A stretch of DNA of 64,000 nucleotides from an uncultured Verrucomicrobia subdivision 3 bacterium (GTDB lineage: Bacteria; Verrucomicrobiota; Verrucomicrobiia; Limisphaerales; DASXHY01), in assembly GCA_937890005.1 (NCBI GenBank), contig CALBZA010000083.1, positions 62,001-126,000 on the forward strand, read 5' to 3'. The notes beneath the pieces are model-generated. The model did not search any database. It was not told the origin of the DNA and saw nothing but the letters and a program-made list of their open reading frames with translations. This document shows, one piece after another, positions 1 through 7,917 of the stretch; positions within the stretch are counted from its first letter, which is position 1; the number at the start of each line of letters is the position of its first letter. The translations under genes and the position numbers were made by a program.

Positions 1-2
1 AA

Positions 3-1700
3 ATCTCAAATCCACTGCTTTCGCTGATCAGGGATCAAGGTCTTATCGACGACCTCCAATACGAGGAGGTGGCCGCCGAGCACAAGCGCGCCGGAACGCC
101 GGTGGGACAGATTCTCCAGGATTTCGGGATTCTCGACCTCGACGCCATTCTTCAGACCATCAGCAATTACATGGGTGCGCCGGTGGTTGAACTGAAGAAC
201 CACAATTTCCCGCCCGAACTGATCAAGACCATTCCGTCCAACACCGCCCGGATGTACCGCTGCATTCCCATTGCGCAGACGGAAACCGGTCTCCAGGTCG
301 CCTTTGAAGATCCGCTCAATCCGGCGCGCGTCGATGAAGTCGGATTCATCGTCAAACGCGACATCCAGCCTGTCATTGCCAATCCCGCTGAAATCGGAAA
401 GGTCATCGATCGTTACTATGGTCAGGACGATGGCGATTCGGTTTCGGACATCCTGAAGGAACTCGGTGCGGACGAAGGCATCGCGAAGGAAGTCGAGCAG
501 ATCGAAGGTTCCGACGACATCGCGCTGGTGGCGGATCTCGCGGACGCGGCGCCGATCGTTCGTTTCGTGAACCTGGTGCTGATGCAGGCGGTGAAGGATC
601 GCGCGAGCGACATTCACTTCGAACCGTTCGAAACCGAGTTTCGCATCCGTTATCGCGTGGACGGCGCGTTGTATGAAATGGCGCCGCCGCCCAAGCACCT
701 CGCGCTTCCGGTCGTTTCGCGTATCAAGGTCATGGCCAGCCTGAACATTTCCGAGCGCCGTCTTCCGCAGGACGGACGCATCAAGTTCACGCTCGGAAAC
801 CGCCAGATCGACCTTCGTGTTTCGACGCTTCCGACTGCGTTCGGCGAATCGGTCGTGCTCCGCGTTCTCGATCGCTCGGCCGTCAACATGGAACTCGAAT
901 CGCTCGGGTTCCCGAAATACGTTTACGACTACATCACGGAAGCGATCCTTCGCCCGAACGGTATTTTTGTCGTGACCGGTCCCACCGGTTGCGGAAAAAC
1001 GACGACACTTTACTCCTGTTTGCGCCGCGTCAATACGATCGATTCCAAGCTGCTCACGGCCGAAGATCCTGTTGAATACGACATCGAAGGCATCATGCAG
1101 GTGGCGATCAATGAATCGGCCGGCATGACCTTCAGCAAGGCGTTGCGCTCATTCCTGCGTCAGGATCCCGACATCATCATGGTCGGTGAAATGCGCGACC
1201 TTGAAACGGCGCAGATTTCCATTCAGGCGTCGCTCACAGGTCACCTGGTGCTGAGCACGCTGCACACGAACGACGCTCCCGGCGCCGTCACACGTCTCGT
1301 GGACATGGGCGTCGAACCGTTCCTGATTTCTTCGACGCTGATGGGTGTTCTGGGACAGCGCCTTGTTCGCACGATCTGCAAGGGCTGCCGGACTCCATTC
1401 GAGCCCACCGAAAATCAGCTGGCGTTGCTCAACCTTTCGCCGCATGACCTCGGCGACAAGGTGTTCTACTACGGCCGCGGCTGTTCGACCTGCCATGACA
1501 CCGGTTACAAGGGACGCAAAGGCATTTACGAACTGCTGGTCGTGAACGATGCCATCCGGACCCTGATCAACGAGCGCGCGCCCACCGTCGTCATGCGCCA
1601 GAAAGCCGTTGAGCTGGGAATGGTCACGTTGCGCGAGGACGGTTTGCGCGGAATTTTCGAAGGCGACACCACGATCGAAGAAGTCGTCAAATATACTTAA
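3..1700 (+). CDS. GspE/PilB-family secretion/pilus assembly ATPase, 5' end outside window
   Basis: Hexameric cytoplasmic ATPase that powers pseudopilus or type IV pilus extension. The frame is open to the left edge, and the 22 codons before a possible GTG at 69 read like the conserved N-terminal T2SSE_N/MshEN domain (LLSLIRDQGLIDDLQYEE), so the real start lies upstream and GTG 69 is unlikely. The Walker A motif GPTGCGKTT is encoded from about 978. An Asp-rich Walker B region (DPDIIMVGEMRD) follows, then the GspE-type zinc element made of two Cys-x-x-Cys pairs (CKGC and CSTC). The GspF/PilC partner starts 24 bases downstream. No secretin or prepilin peptidase gene is visible, so type II secretion cannot be separated from type IV pilus on this window alone. 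Family assignment is firm. Confidence 0.93.
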   Translation: MSNPLLSLIRDQGLIDDLQYEEVAAEHKRAGTPVGQILQDFGILDLDAILQTISNYMGAPVVELKNHNFPPELIKTIPSNTARMYRCIPIAQTETGLQVAFEDPLNPARVDEVGFIVKRDIQPVIANPAEIGKVIDRYYGQDDGDSVSDILKELGADEGIAKEVEQIEGSDDIALVADLADAAPIVRFVNLVLMQAVKDRASDIHFEPFETEFRIRYRVDGALYEMAPPPKHLALPVVSRIKVMASLNISERRLPQDGRIKFTLGNRQIDLRVSTLPTAFGESVVLRVLDRSAVNMELESLGFPKYVYDYITEAILRPNGIFVVTGPTGCGKTTTLYSCLRRVNTIDSKLLTAEDPVEYDIEGIMQVAINESAGMTFSKALRSFLRQDPDIIMVGEMRDLETAQISIQASLTGHLVLSTLHTNDAPGAVTRLVDMGVEPFLISSTLMGVLGQRLVRTICKGCRTPFEPTENQLALLNLSPHDLGDKVFYYGRGCSTCHDTGYKGRKGIYELLVVNDAIRTLINERAPTVVMRQKAVELGMVTLREDGLRGIFEGDTTIEEVVKYT

Positions 1701-1724
1701 GACACCACTTAAGAGGAGAGGCCT

Positions 1725-3035
1725 ATGCCGAAATTCAATTACGTCGCGATGGACAAAACGGGGAAGGAGAGCAAGGGCACTCTCGAAGTCGCAACACAGA
1801 ACGAAGCGATCACTCGCGTAAAAGAAATGGGCCTGTTCCCGACGAAGATCGTCGAGATCGACAAGGCCAAGGAAAAAGCCGACAAGAAGGTTTCCAAGCC
1901 CGCCTCCAAAGGAAAGGCCGCCAAGGGCAAGAAAGGCCAGATCAACATCAACATCCAGATCCCCGGTCTGGGTGGAAAGGTGAAGAGCAAAGTCCTCACC
2001 ACGTTCACCCGCCAGCTGGCGACGCTGGTGGATGCCGGTCTGCCGCTCCTGCGCGGATTGCGTGTGTTGGAAAAACAGGAACGCAATCCCACGCTCAAAC
2101 GAATCATTGGCGAACTCGCCCTTTCGATCGAAGGCGGCAGCACGTTCTCCGAAGGCCTCGCGCAGCATCCCAAGGTTTTCAACCGCCTCTTCGTCAACAT
2201 GGTGAAGGCGGGCGAACTGGGCGGTGTGCTCGAAGTCGTGCTCGCGCGTCTTTCCGAGTTCATGGAAAAGGCGCAGAAGATCAAAGGCAAAGTCAAAGCC
2301 GCCATGTTCTATCCGGTCGCCGTGCTCGTCGTTGCGACCGTCATCCTGGGTATCCTCACCGTCGTCGTCATTCCGAAGTTCAAGGAAGTGTTCGCGGGTC
2401 TCGGTGAAGGCCGTCCGCTCCCCGGCTTCACGCTCTTCGTGCTCGGGGTCAGCGATACCATCCGCAATCATTTCATCGTCACATCCATCTGCGTCGCCGC
2501 ATTTGTCATTGCATTCCTGCTCTTCATCAAAACGAAGTTCGGCAGAAAGGTCTTCGACAAGTTCAAGCTGAAGATGCCGGTCATCGGCCCGGTGGTGACG
2601 AAGATCGCCATCTCCCGGTTCACGCGAACGCTCGGCACGCTGGTCAGCAGCGGTGTGCCCATTCTCCAGGCGCTCACCATCGTCAAGGAAACCTCCGGCA
2701 ATGTCATCGTCGCCAATGCCGTCGGCGCCGTTCACGACAGCGTCAAGGAAGGCGAAACGATCACCGCGCCACTCGAAGCTTCCGGCGTGTTTCCCCCCAT
2801 GGTCATCAGCATGGTGGACGTCGGTGAACAGACCGGCGCCCTGCCCGAAATGCTTCTGAAGATTGCCGACAATTACGACGACGAAGTCGATAACGCCGTC
2901 GCGGCGATGACGTCGCTGCTCGAACCGATCATGATCGTGTTCCTGGCTGTGGTCGTCGGAAGTATCGTCATCGCGATGTTCCTTCCGCTGATCGACCTGA
3001 TGAACAACCTGGGCGGTCCCGGCGGAGGTGACTAG
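1725..3035 (+). CDS. GspF/PilC-family inner-membrane platform protein
   Basis: Polytopic inner-membrane platform that couples the motor ATPase to pilin assembly. At 436 residues it is slightly longer than usual because of a Lys/Ala-rich linker at about residues 45-75, between the N-terminal segment (PKFNYVAMDKTGKE) and the first T2SSF domain. Two T2SSF repeats follow (LTTFTRQLATLVDAGLPLLR and the related ISRFTRTLGTLVSSGVPILQ), with hydrophobic segments near 200, 245 and 400. The ATG is preceded by a clear purine-rich ribosome binding site (AGAGGAGAGG). A strong hairpin follows the stop, so the ATPase and this gene probably end a transcription unit. Confidence 0.93.
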   Translation: MPKFNYVAMDKTGKESKGTLEVATQNEAITRVKEMGLFPTKIVEIDKAKEKADKKVSKPASKGKAAKGKKGQININIQIPGLGGKVKSKVLTTFTRQLATLVDAGLPLLRGLRVLEKQERNPTLKRIIGELALSIEGGSTFSEGLAQHPKVFNRLFVNMVKAGELGGVLEVVLARLSEFMEKAQKIKGKVKAAMFYPVAVLVVATVILGILTVVVIPKFKEVFAGLGEGRPLPGFTLFVLGVSDTIRNHFIVTSICVAAFVIAFLLFIKTKFGRKVFDKFKLKMPVIGPVVTKIAISRFTRTLGTLVSSGVPILQALTIVKETSGNVIVANAVGAVHDSVKEGETITAPLEASGVFPPMVISMVDVGEQTGALPEMLLKIADNYDDEVDNAVAAMTSLLEPIMIVFLAVVVGSIVIAMFLPLIDLMNNLGGPGGGD

Positions 3036-3059
3036 TCGGCGCCTGACTTCACTTGCAGT

Positions 3060-3097
3060 GCAGCGGCGGTCTGGTCTGGCGACCGCCGTTGCATTTT
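3060..3097 (+). terminator. Rho-independent terminator after the platform gene
   Basis: A 12-bp stem (GCAGCGGCGGTC with GACCGCCGTTGC, one G-U pair) with a 9-base loop is followed by ATTTT. It lies 25 bases after the platform-protein stop. The remaining bases up to the toxin gene show nothing recognisable. Confidence 0.7.
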
Positions 3098-3316
3098 GGA
3101 ACGTGGAATTCAAGGAACTGACCGTCGCGAATTCGAGGATGAGAAGTCGGTGGTCGCGGACCACCGCCAAAGCAATAGCTGCCATAAGCAAACCCGGACG
3201 GTTTTGATCCAAGCAAAGGTTGACATCCAGGAATCCGGGGCGTAAATACGAGGCAGGCGTAAATACAAAGTAAAGACATTGCATGGGCATTTGAATTACA
3301 GATCAGCTCACCGACC

Positions 3317-3604
3317 ATGGAGTTTGATTGGAACAATCTGCCCTTCAGTCTGGATGGTTCTTTGACGGAAAAAGAAATTGAAGAGTCCTTTGAGGATCCG
3401 TTCGCGTTACGGGTTTTGCCGGATTCGCCGCGGTTTTCGGTCCAGGCACGATTCTTCAACCTGGGAATGAGTGCGTCGGGCATCGGAGTGTTCAGCGTGT
3501 ATCGAACGAACGGAAAACGGATTCGGGTGATTTACGCCCGCCCATTCGAACCCGAAGAGCGGTTCTTCTACCAACGAAAGGTGGATCAAACGCTCAACCA
3601 GTAA
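3317..3604 (+). CDS. BrnT-like toxin of a type II toxin-antitoxin pair
   Basis: A 95-residue protein with the BrnT outline: an N-terminal DWN segment, a helix leading into FEDPFALRV, a central strand (FNLGMSASG) and the C-terminal block RIRVIYARPFEPEERFFY, which corresponds to the Arg-Ile-Ile-Ser-Ala-Arg...Glu-Arg...Tyr end of BrnT ribonucleases. Toxin-first order with a CopG/BrnA-type partner about 100 bases downstream is the usual brnTA arrangement. Divergence is considerable and activity cannot be judged by eye. The stop codon abuts a seven-unit heptamer array. Placement between secretion-motor and pseudopilin genes is unusual. Confidence 0.72.
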   Translation: MEFDWNNLPFSLDGSLTEKEIEESFEDPFALRVLPDSPRFSVQARFFNLGMSASGIGVFSVYRTNGKRIRVIYARPFEPEERFFYQRKVDQTLNQ

Positions 3605-3698
3605 GTTTTGAGTTCTGAGTTCTGAGTTTTGAATTCGGAGTTCTGAGTTGTGCGCGGCGAGCTCAAAACTCAAAATTCAAAACTCCGAACTCAAAACC
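3604..3698. repeat. Two inverted heptamer arrays between toxin and antitoxin genes
   Basis: Seven direct copies of a degenerate AGTTYTG unit run from 3604 to 3652, starting on the last base of the toxin stop codon. After an 11-base spacer come five copies of the complementary unit CAAAACT (3664-3698), ending 6 bases before the antitoxin ATG. The two arms can pair into a long imperfect hairpin. It could act as a terminator, attenuator or RNA-stability element, but no T-tract follows and the role is inference. Confidence 0.9.
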
Positions 3699-3704
3699 AA
3701 GAAG

Positions 3705-3980
3705 ATGAGATCGTTCGCCAGTTGGGAAGACGTGCCGATCTTCGACAGCGAGACTGCCGAAGCGGACTTCTGGGCGGAGAACAAGCCCGACCTGCGCCTG
3801 ATGGAATCCGCGCTGGCGGGCAGTGCCGAAGCATCGGAATCCGTGACGATCACATTGCGGATCGATCCAAGAATGTTGGCGAGGATCAAGCGCCTGGCCC
3901 GTTCGCGATACCTGAACTATCAGAGCATGATCAAACAATGGCTCAGCGAACGCATGGAAGACGAACTCCGAGAAAGATAA
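3705..3980 (+). CDS. CopG/BrnA-like antitoxin
   Basis: A 91-residue protein. The N-terminal half has the acidic segment typical of toxin-binding tails (FDSETAEADFWAENKPD). The C-terminal half is a ribbon-helix-helix: a strand (VTITLRIDPRML), then two helices (ARIKRLARSRYLNYQSMIKQ) ending in a charged tail. This layout fits BrnA/CopG-type antitoxins that neutralise the upstream toxin and repress their own promoter. The ATG at 3705 is chosen because the open frame upstream of it is repeat sequence. The stop is only 5 bases before the next pseudopilin start, so the antitoxin is probably co-transcribed with the pilin genes. Confidence 0.75.
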   Translation: MRSFASWEDVPIFDSETAEADFWAENKPDLRLMESALAGSAEASESVTITLRIDPRMLARIKRLARSRYLNYQSMIKQWLSERMEDELRER

Positions 3981-3985
3981 TTGCC

Positions 3986-4597
3986 ATGAAATCAAAAGCC
4001 CAAATCCGAATTCCCCATCGACTCCTGCGGGCGTTCACGCTGATCGAACTGCTGGTGGTGATCGCCGTCATTGCGATTCTCGCGGGGTTGCTGTTCACCG
4101 CCATTCCGGCGATTTCCAAGGCCAGGATGATGGCCACGACTCGGGCGGAGCTGACGCAGATCACCACCGCGATCGAGGCCTACAAGGCGGTTTACAACAG
4201 CTATCCGCCGGATAATCCGAATAACGTCGCGCAATCACCTCTTTATTTTGAACTGATGGGCGTCACCTTGACTGGCAGTACCTACAAGAGTCTTGATGGC
4301 GGATACACTGTGCCTGCGACGACAGTTCACAATGCATTCGGCGTTCCTGGAATTTTGAATTCCGGAGCGACGGCACAGGCAACGGACGATCGCCCCGCGA
4401 TTCAAAGTTTCCTGAAGGATTTGAAGCCCGGACAGATTGGCACGAATGCGGGAGCTCGCATTCTGCTCTGCTCAGCCACCGAAACCCCCTGGCGCTACCG
4501 CTCCACCAATCCGACGAACAACCCGGGTTCGTACGATCTGTGGGTTGAAGTGGTCGCAGGAAATCGCACCAATATCGTCGCCAACTGGAACCGCTAA
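3986..4597 (+). CDS. Prepilin-type N-terminal cleavage protein (GspG-like pseudopilin)
   Basis: A 203-residue pseudopilin: a short basic leader, the prepilin peptidase motif AFTLIELLVVIAVIAILAG, a hydrophobic helix and a globular domain. The C-terminal SYDLWVEV resembles the end of GspG-class major pseudopilins. The residue before the Phe is Ala, not the usual Gly. The ATG at 3986 gives a 12-residue leader plus the motif; the open frame upstream overlaps the antitoxin and repeats and is ignored. First of a run of pseudopilin genes that presumably supply subunits for the motor encoded upstream. Confidence 0.88.
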   Translation: MKSKAQIRIPHRLLRAFTLIELLVVIAVIAILAGLLFTAIPAISKARMMATTRAELTQITTAIEAYKAVYNSYPPDNPNNVAQSPLYFELMGVTLTGSTYKSLDGGYTVPATTVHNAFGVPGILNSGATAQATDDRPAIQSFLKDLKPGQIGTNAGARILLCSATETPWRYRSTNPTNNPGSYDLWVEVVAGNRTNIVANWNR

Positions 4598-4615
4598 TCG
4601 ACAACTCTTTCAACT

Positions 4616-5368
4616 ATGAAAACACCCTTGCGTTCTTTGCGCTGGAACAGCGCTTTCACCCTGATCGAGCTGCTCGTTGTCATCGCGATCATCGGCATCC
4701 TCGCCGCGATGCTTCTTCCGGCCTTGAGCAAGGTCAGGGAGAAGGCGTATGTCTCCCGCGCCAAATCGGAAATGGCGATGATCAGTGACGCGGTCAATCG
4801 TTACTACACCACCTACAACAGAATGCCGGTTTCGTCCGCGACAGCGAATTTGGCCGGCCCCAACGACATGAGTTTTGGCGGACTGGAGCTTAACCCAACC
4901 AAGATTGTCGGACATCCCGGCATCACGCGCGGCAACCAGGAAATAATCTCCATCCTGATGGACGAATCCGTTTATCCCGGCACAACCATTGCCACCACCA
5001 ACTACAACAACGTTCGAAATCCAAATCGCATCAAGTTCCTGAATGCCAAGATGGGTGAAGCGAATGAGAACGGCGGCGTGGGAAAAGATCTGATCTACCG
5101 GGATCCGTGGGGCAATCCGTACATCATCTCGCTGGATATGAATATGGATGAGGTTGTTCAAGATGCGTTCTATACACGCGCAATCGTTTCGAGAAACAAT
5201 CAGGACGGATACAACGGACTTTTCAATCCGAACGTGAACAAGGCGACTGACAATTTTCTATTGAAGGGCACCGTCATGGTCTGGTCGTTGGGACCCGATG
5301 GGCAGGCGAACGCGACGAGAAGGGCCATTGAAGCCCCAAACAAGGACAACGTCCTCAGCTGGAAGTAA
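4616..5368 (+). CDS. Prepilin-type N-terminal cleavage protein (pseudopilin)
   Basis: A 250-residue protein starting with a basic leader, then the motif AFTLIELLVVIAIIGILAAM and the LLPALSKVREKA continuation, which is very common in Verrucomicrobia, Planctomycetes and Lentisphaerae pseudopilins. The globular part contains GKDLIYRDPWGNPYII, the type II secretion GspG/GspH-like block found in pseudopilins that bind calcium. It ends with a WSLGPDG segment, again GspG-like. Separated from the previous gene by 18 bases and from the next by 4, so clearly one operon. Confidence 0.9.
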   Translation: MKTPLRSLRWNSAFTLIELLVVIAIIGILAAMLLPALSKVREKAYVSRAKSEMAMISDAVNRYYTTYNRMPVSSATANLAGPNDMSFGGLELNPTKIVGHPGITRGNQEIISILMDESVYPGTTIATTNYNNVRNPNRIKFLNAKMGEANENGGVGKDLIYRDPWGNPYIISLDMNMDEVVQDAFYTRAIVSRNNQDGYNGLFNPNVNKATDNFLLKGTVMVWSLGPDGQANATRRAIEAPNKDNVLSWK

Positions 5369-5372
5369 TGTC

Positions 5373-6161
5373 ATGAAAACGGCGCGATTTTCCCGGGCAT
5401 TCACGCTGATCGAACTGCTGGTGGTCATCGCGATCATCGGCGTGCTCGCCGCGATCGTTGCGCCCACGCTCGGGAGTTTTCGCAAGGGCGACGCCATCGC
5501 GGCGGCAACGAGTCAGTTGCTCGGCGGTGTTGCCCGTGCCCGGCAACTGGCCATCAGCCAGCGCGCAGACGTTTACATGGTGTTCCTGCCGACGAACTAT
5601 TTCAGCTCGCTGGATTGGTCTCAATTATCGCCAGCGCAAAGGGTGGCAGTGACAAACCTTGCAGACAAACCGCTGTCAGCTTACACCTTCGTCAGTACGA
5701 GAACGGTTGGCGATCAGCCAGGTCAGCGAACCTTTCGGTATCTGGGCAAGTGGCAGCAGCTCCCAGAGGGCGTTTTCATTCCGCACGAGAAATTCTCACC
5801 TGCGGTCAACCCTTACACCATCCAGGACCCTGGATCCGGTGACCGGTATAACATCTATCGGTTTCCCACCATCAACATCCCATTTCCGAGTGAAACCAAC
5901 GAGCCGGTGAACATGCCCTACATCGGCTTTGATTCCCAAGGCCGGCTCTTGAACCGGCCCGTCGGCGAGAATGGCGAAAACATTCCGCTGGCGCAGGGGA
6001 GTGTGCTCACGCCCAGAGATCCCAGGACCAAACAGGTCGTCCTGGATTTTGTGGATGCCCAGGAACGGCCGGTCGGAAACAGCACAAACATCGGCTTCAA
6101 CATTGTCCATGTCGATTGGCTCACCGGCCGCGGGCAGCTTCACCGTTACGAAATTCGATGA
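5373..6161 (+). CDS. Pseudopilin resembling Verru_Chthon cassette protein D
   Basis: A 262-residue pseudopilin with leader MKTARFSR, cleavage motif AFTLIELLVVIAIIGVLAAI and the helix continuation TSQLLGGVARARQLAISQRA, the minor-pseudopilin (GspH/FimT) pattern. Its position as first of four overlapping genes, followed by two more prepilin-like proteins and one huge protein, matches the Verru_Chthon cassette described from Verrucomicrobium and Chthoniobacter. I assign the D letter by order and N-terminal pattern only. The ATG 4 bases after the preceding stop is preferred over an in-frame start that would overlap the previous gene. Confidence 0.82.
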   Translation: MKTARFSRAFTLIELLVVIAIIGVLAAIVAPTLGSFRKGDAIAAATSQLLGGVARARQLAISQRADVYMVFLPTNYFSSLDWSQLSPAQRVAVTNLADKPLSAYTFVSTRTVGDQPGQRTFRYLGKWQQLPEGVFIPHEKFSPAVNPYTIQDPGSGDRYNIYRFPTINIPFPSETNEPVNMPYIGFDSQGRLLNRPVGENGENIPLAQGSVLTPRDPRTKQVVLDFVDAQERPVGNSTNIGFNIVHVDWLTGRGQLHRYEIR

Positions 6162-6994
6162 AACTCAACTTTCGAAACCATCGCTTCCACGACAAGCGTG
6201 GCGGAGAATCGGCCTTCACGATGGTCGAGATCGCGCTTTGCCTCGCCATCGTCGGATTCGCGCTTGTCGCCATCATCGGCGTGCTGCCGACCGGCATGAA
6301 TGTGCAGCGCGACAACCGTCAGCAGACCATCATCAATCAGGACGCCGCGGTCTGGATGGATGCGATTCGCAACGGTGCGCGCGGTTATGACGATCTCACC
6401 AACTACGTCGTGGCGATCACGAATTTCTGGACCATCTATCGTTATGATCCAACGAACGGAACGGTCACGCTGGAGAGCGGACCCGGCCACAACTGGTATA
6501 CGCCCACAAGCTCGGGTGTGACGTTTCCAAGTGTTGTCGGCAACAGCGCTCCTTTGACCAACGCCGCACGGATCGTGGGGATTCTTTCAACCCCGAAATT
6601 CTGGCCTCCCTCAGCGCCGCTGTTCGGCGGTGAATTCAGCAGCAATTACGTTGTGGCCACCGTTCGCGCGATGAGCGGTTCGGCAACGGAAAAGGCGCCG
6701 CAACGGGATCCTGATGTTCTCGACCTCGCATTCACCTATCGCATGGTCATGGAAGTCACACCGTACGTTCCTGCAGCTGGCGTTACCAACATGGCGGCGC
6801 TCGAACAGCGGGAGATTCTGTGGAACAACTCTGCGGACGTGCGAATGCTGTTCCGCTGGCCTGTGACCCCGCGGGATATCGGCAACGGCCGCCAGACCTA
6901 TCGCCAGCTGTTCGTCGGTGCCTGGACCAACTATTTCGATTTCAGCGGCCAGCCCGTTTATTTCCTGCAATCCTCAATCGTCCACAACCGGTGA
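6158..6994 (+). CDS. Pseudopilin resembling Verru_Chthon cassette protein B
   Basis: A 278-residue protein whose ATG overlaps the preceding stop (ATGA), indicating translational coupling. An unusually long leader of about 20 residues precedes the motif AFTMVEIALCLAIVGFALVA, in which the Glu after Val is the conserved +5 Glu of prepilins. It continues IIGVLPTGMNVQRDN, typical of minor pseudopilins (GspI/PilV class). The globular domain is Asn/Thr-rich. Second member of the D-B-C-A-like cassette; the letter is inferred from gene order. Confidence 0.8.
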   Translation: MKLNFRNHRFHDKRGGESAFTMVEIALCLAIVGFALVAIIGVLPTGMNVQRDNRQQTIINQDAAVWMDAIRNGARGYDDLTNYVVAITNFWTIYRYDPTNGTVTLESGPGHNWYTPTSSGVTFPSVVGNSAPLTNAARIVGILSTPKFWPPSAPLFGGEFSSNYVVATVRAMSGSATEKAPQRDPDVLDLAFTYRMVMEVTPYVPAAGVTNMAALEQREILWNNSADVRMLFRWPVTPRDIGNGRQTYRQLFVGAWTNYFDFSGQPVYFLQSSIVHNR

Positions 6995-7917
6995 ACCCGA
7001 ACGCCTCTTTCATTCGCTCCCTGCGCCGCCGGCTTTCCGCCGCCTTCACGCTCGTGGAAATCATGATCGCCGTGACGCTCATGTCGGTCATCATCCTCGG
7101 GCTGATGGCCATGTTCACCCAGACACAGCGCGCATTCCGGATGGGGATGAACCAGACCGACGTGCTGGAGGCGGGCCGCATCGCCATGGACATGATGACG
7201 CGCGAAATCGAGCAGACGACGCCGTCGGGAAAACCGGTTTTATTCAAAGGTTCCGGAGATCCATGGAATACACCTGGTTTTTATGCGGAGCTTCGGAATG
7301 CAAGTAATACAGGACAGCAATTGCTCCCAGGCGGAGATTATCGGACGAACTATATGTCCGATTTGTTCTTTGTGGTCCGCGAAAATCAGATGTGGAAAGG
7401 CATTGGTTATTTTGTTCGCACAAACGGAGCTGTAGAGAACAGTTTCGGACCGGTCGGTACTTTATATCGTTCCGAATTCGAAGCCACCGATAGCAATCAA
7501 AACGTGAATCACACCAACTTGTTTTCTGCTTTCGATATTGCGCGAAGCGGAACAACAAACGGCATCAGCAAGATTATCGATGGAGTGATTCATTTCAGTG
7601 TTAAGGCGTACGATCAAAACGGAGAACTGATCGCACCGCCGCGATTTGGTCCCAACGTATGGACCAACGTCGTCTTTGCCGATTACCCGCCTCCGGGCAT
7701 CCCCAGCGGTGTGACCCGCTACGTCTTCTTCAGCAACACTGTTCCCGCCTCGGTGGAACTGGAGATCGGAGTCTTCGAACAGCAGACCTACGAACGTTAC
7801 AAGGCGATTCCGGTCCTGGCTCGCAAGCAGGAGTATTACACCAATCACGCCGGAAACGTTCACATCTTCCGCCAGCGGATTCCCGTTCGCCGGTTTGACG
7901 CCTCAGCTTTTCAATGA
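6991..7917 (+). CDS. Pseudopilin resembling Verru_Chthon cassette protein C
   Basis: A 308-residue protein. The GTG start overlaps the previous TGA by four bases (GTGA) and is chosen for that coupling. Leader of about 18 residues with several Arg, then AFTLVEIMIAVTLMSVIILG, followed by LMAMFTQTQRAFRMGMNQTD and a long amphipathic stretch (MDMMTREIEQ), the pattern of GspJ/PilW-type minor pseudopilins. Coupled to both neighbours. Probably part of a pseudopilus tip or a surface-exposed fibre; no direct evidence for the substrate. Confidence 0.8.
   Translation: MNPNASFIRSLRRRLSAAFTLVEIMIAVTLMSVIILGLMAMFTQTQRAFRMGMNQTDVLEAGRIAMDMMTREIEQTTPSGKPVLFKGSGDPWNTPGFYAELRNASNTGQQLLPGGDYRTNYMSDLFFVVRENQMWKGIGYFVRTNGAVENSFGPVGTLYRSEFEATDSNQNVNHTNLFSAFDIARSGTTNGISKIIDGVIHFSVKAYDQNGELIAPPRFGPNVWTNVVFADYPPPGIPSGVTRYVFFSNTVPASVELEIGVFEQQTYERYKAIPVLARKQEYYTNHAGNVHIFRQRIPVRRFDASAFQ

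Noticed and set aside
1149..3290. 713-codon open frame on the minus strand
   Set aside because: Antisense to the ATPase and platform genes; low-complexity His/Asp/Glu/Arg-rich translation typical of a shadow of GC-rich coding sequence.
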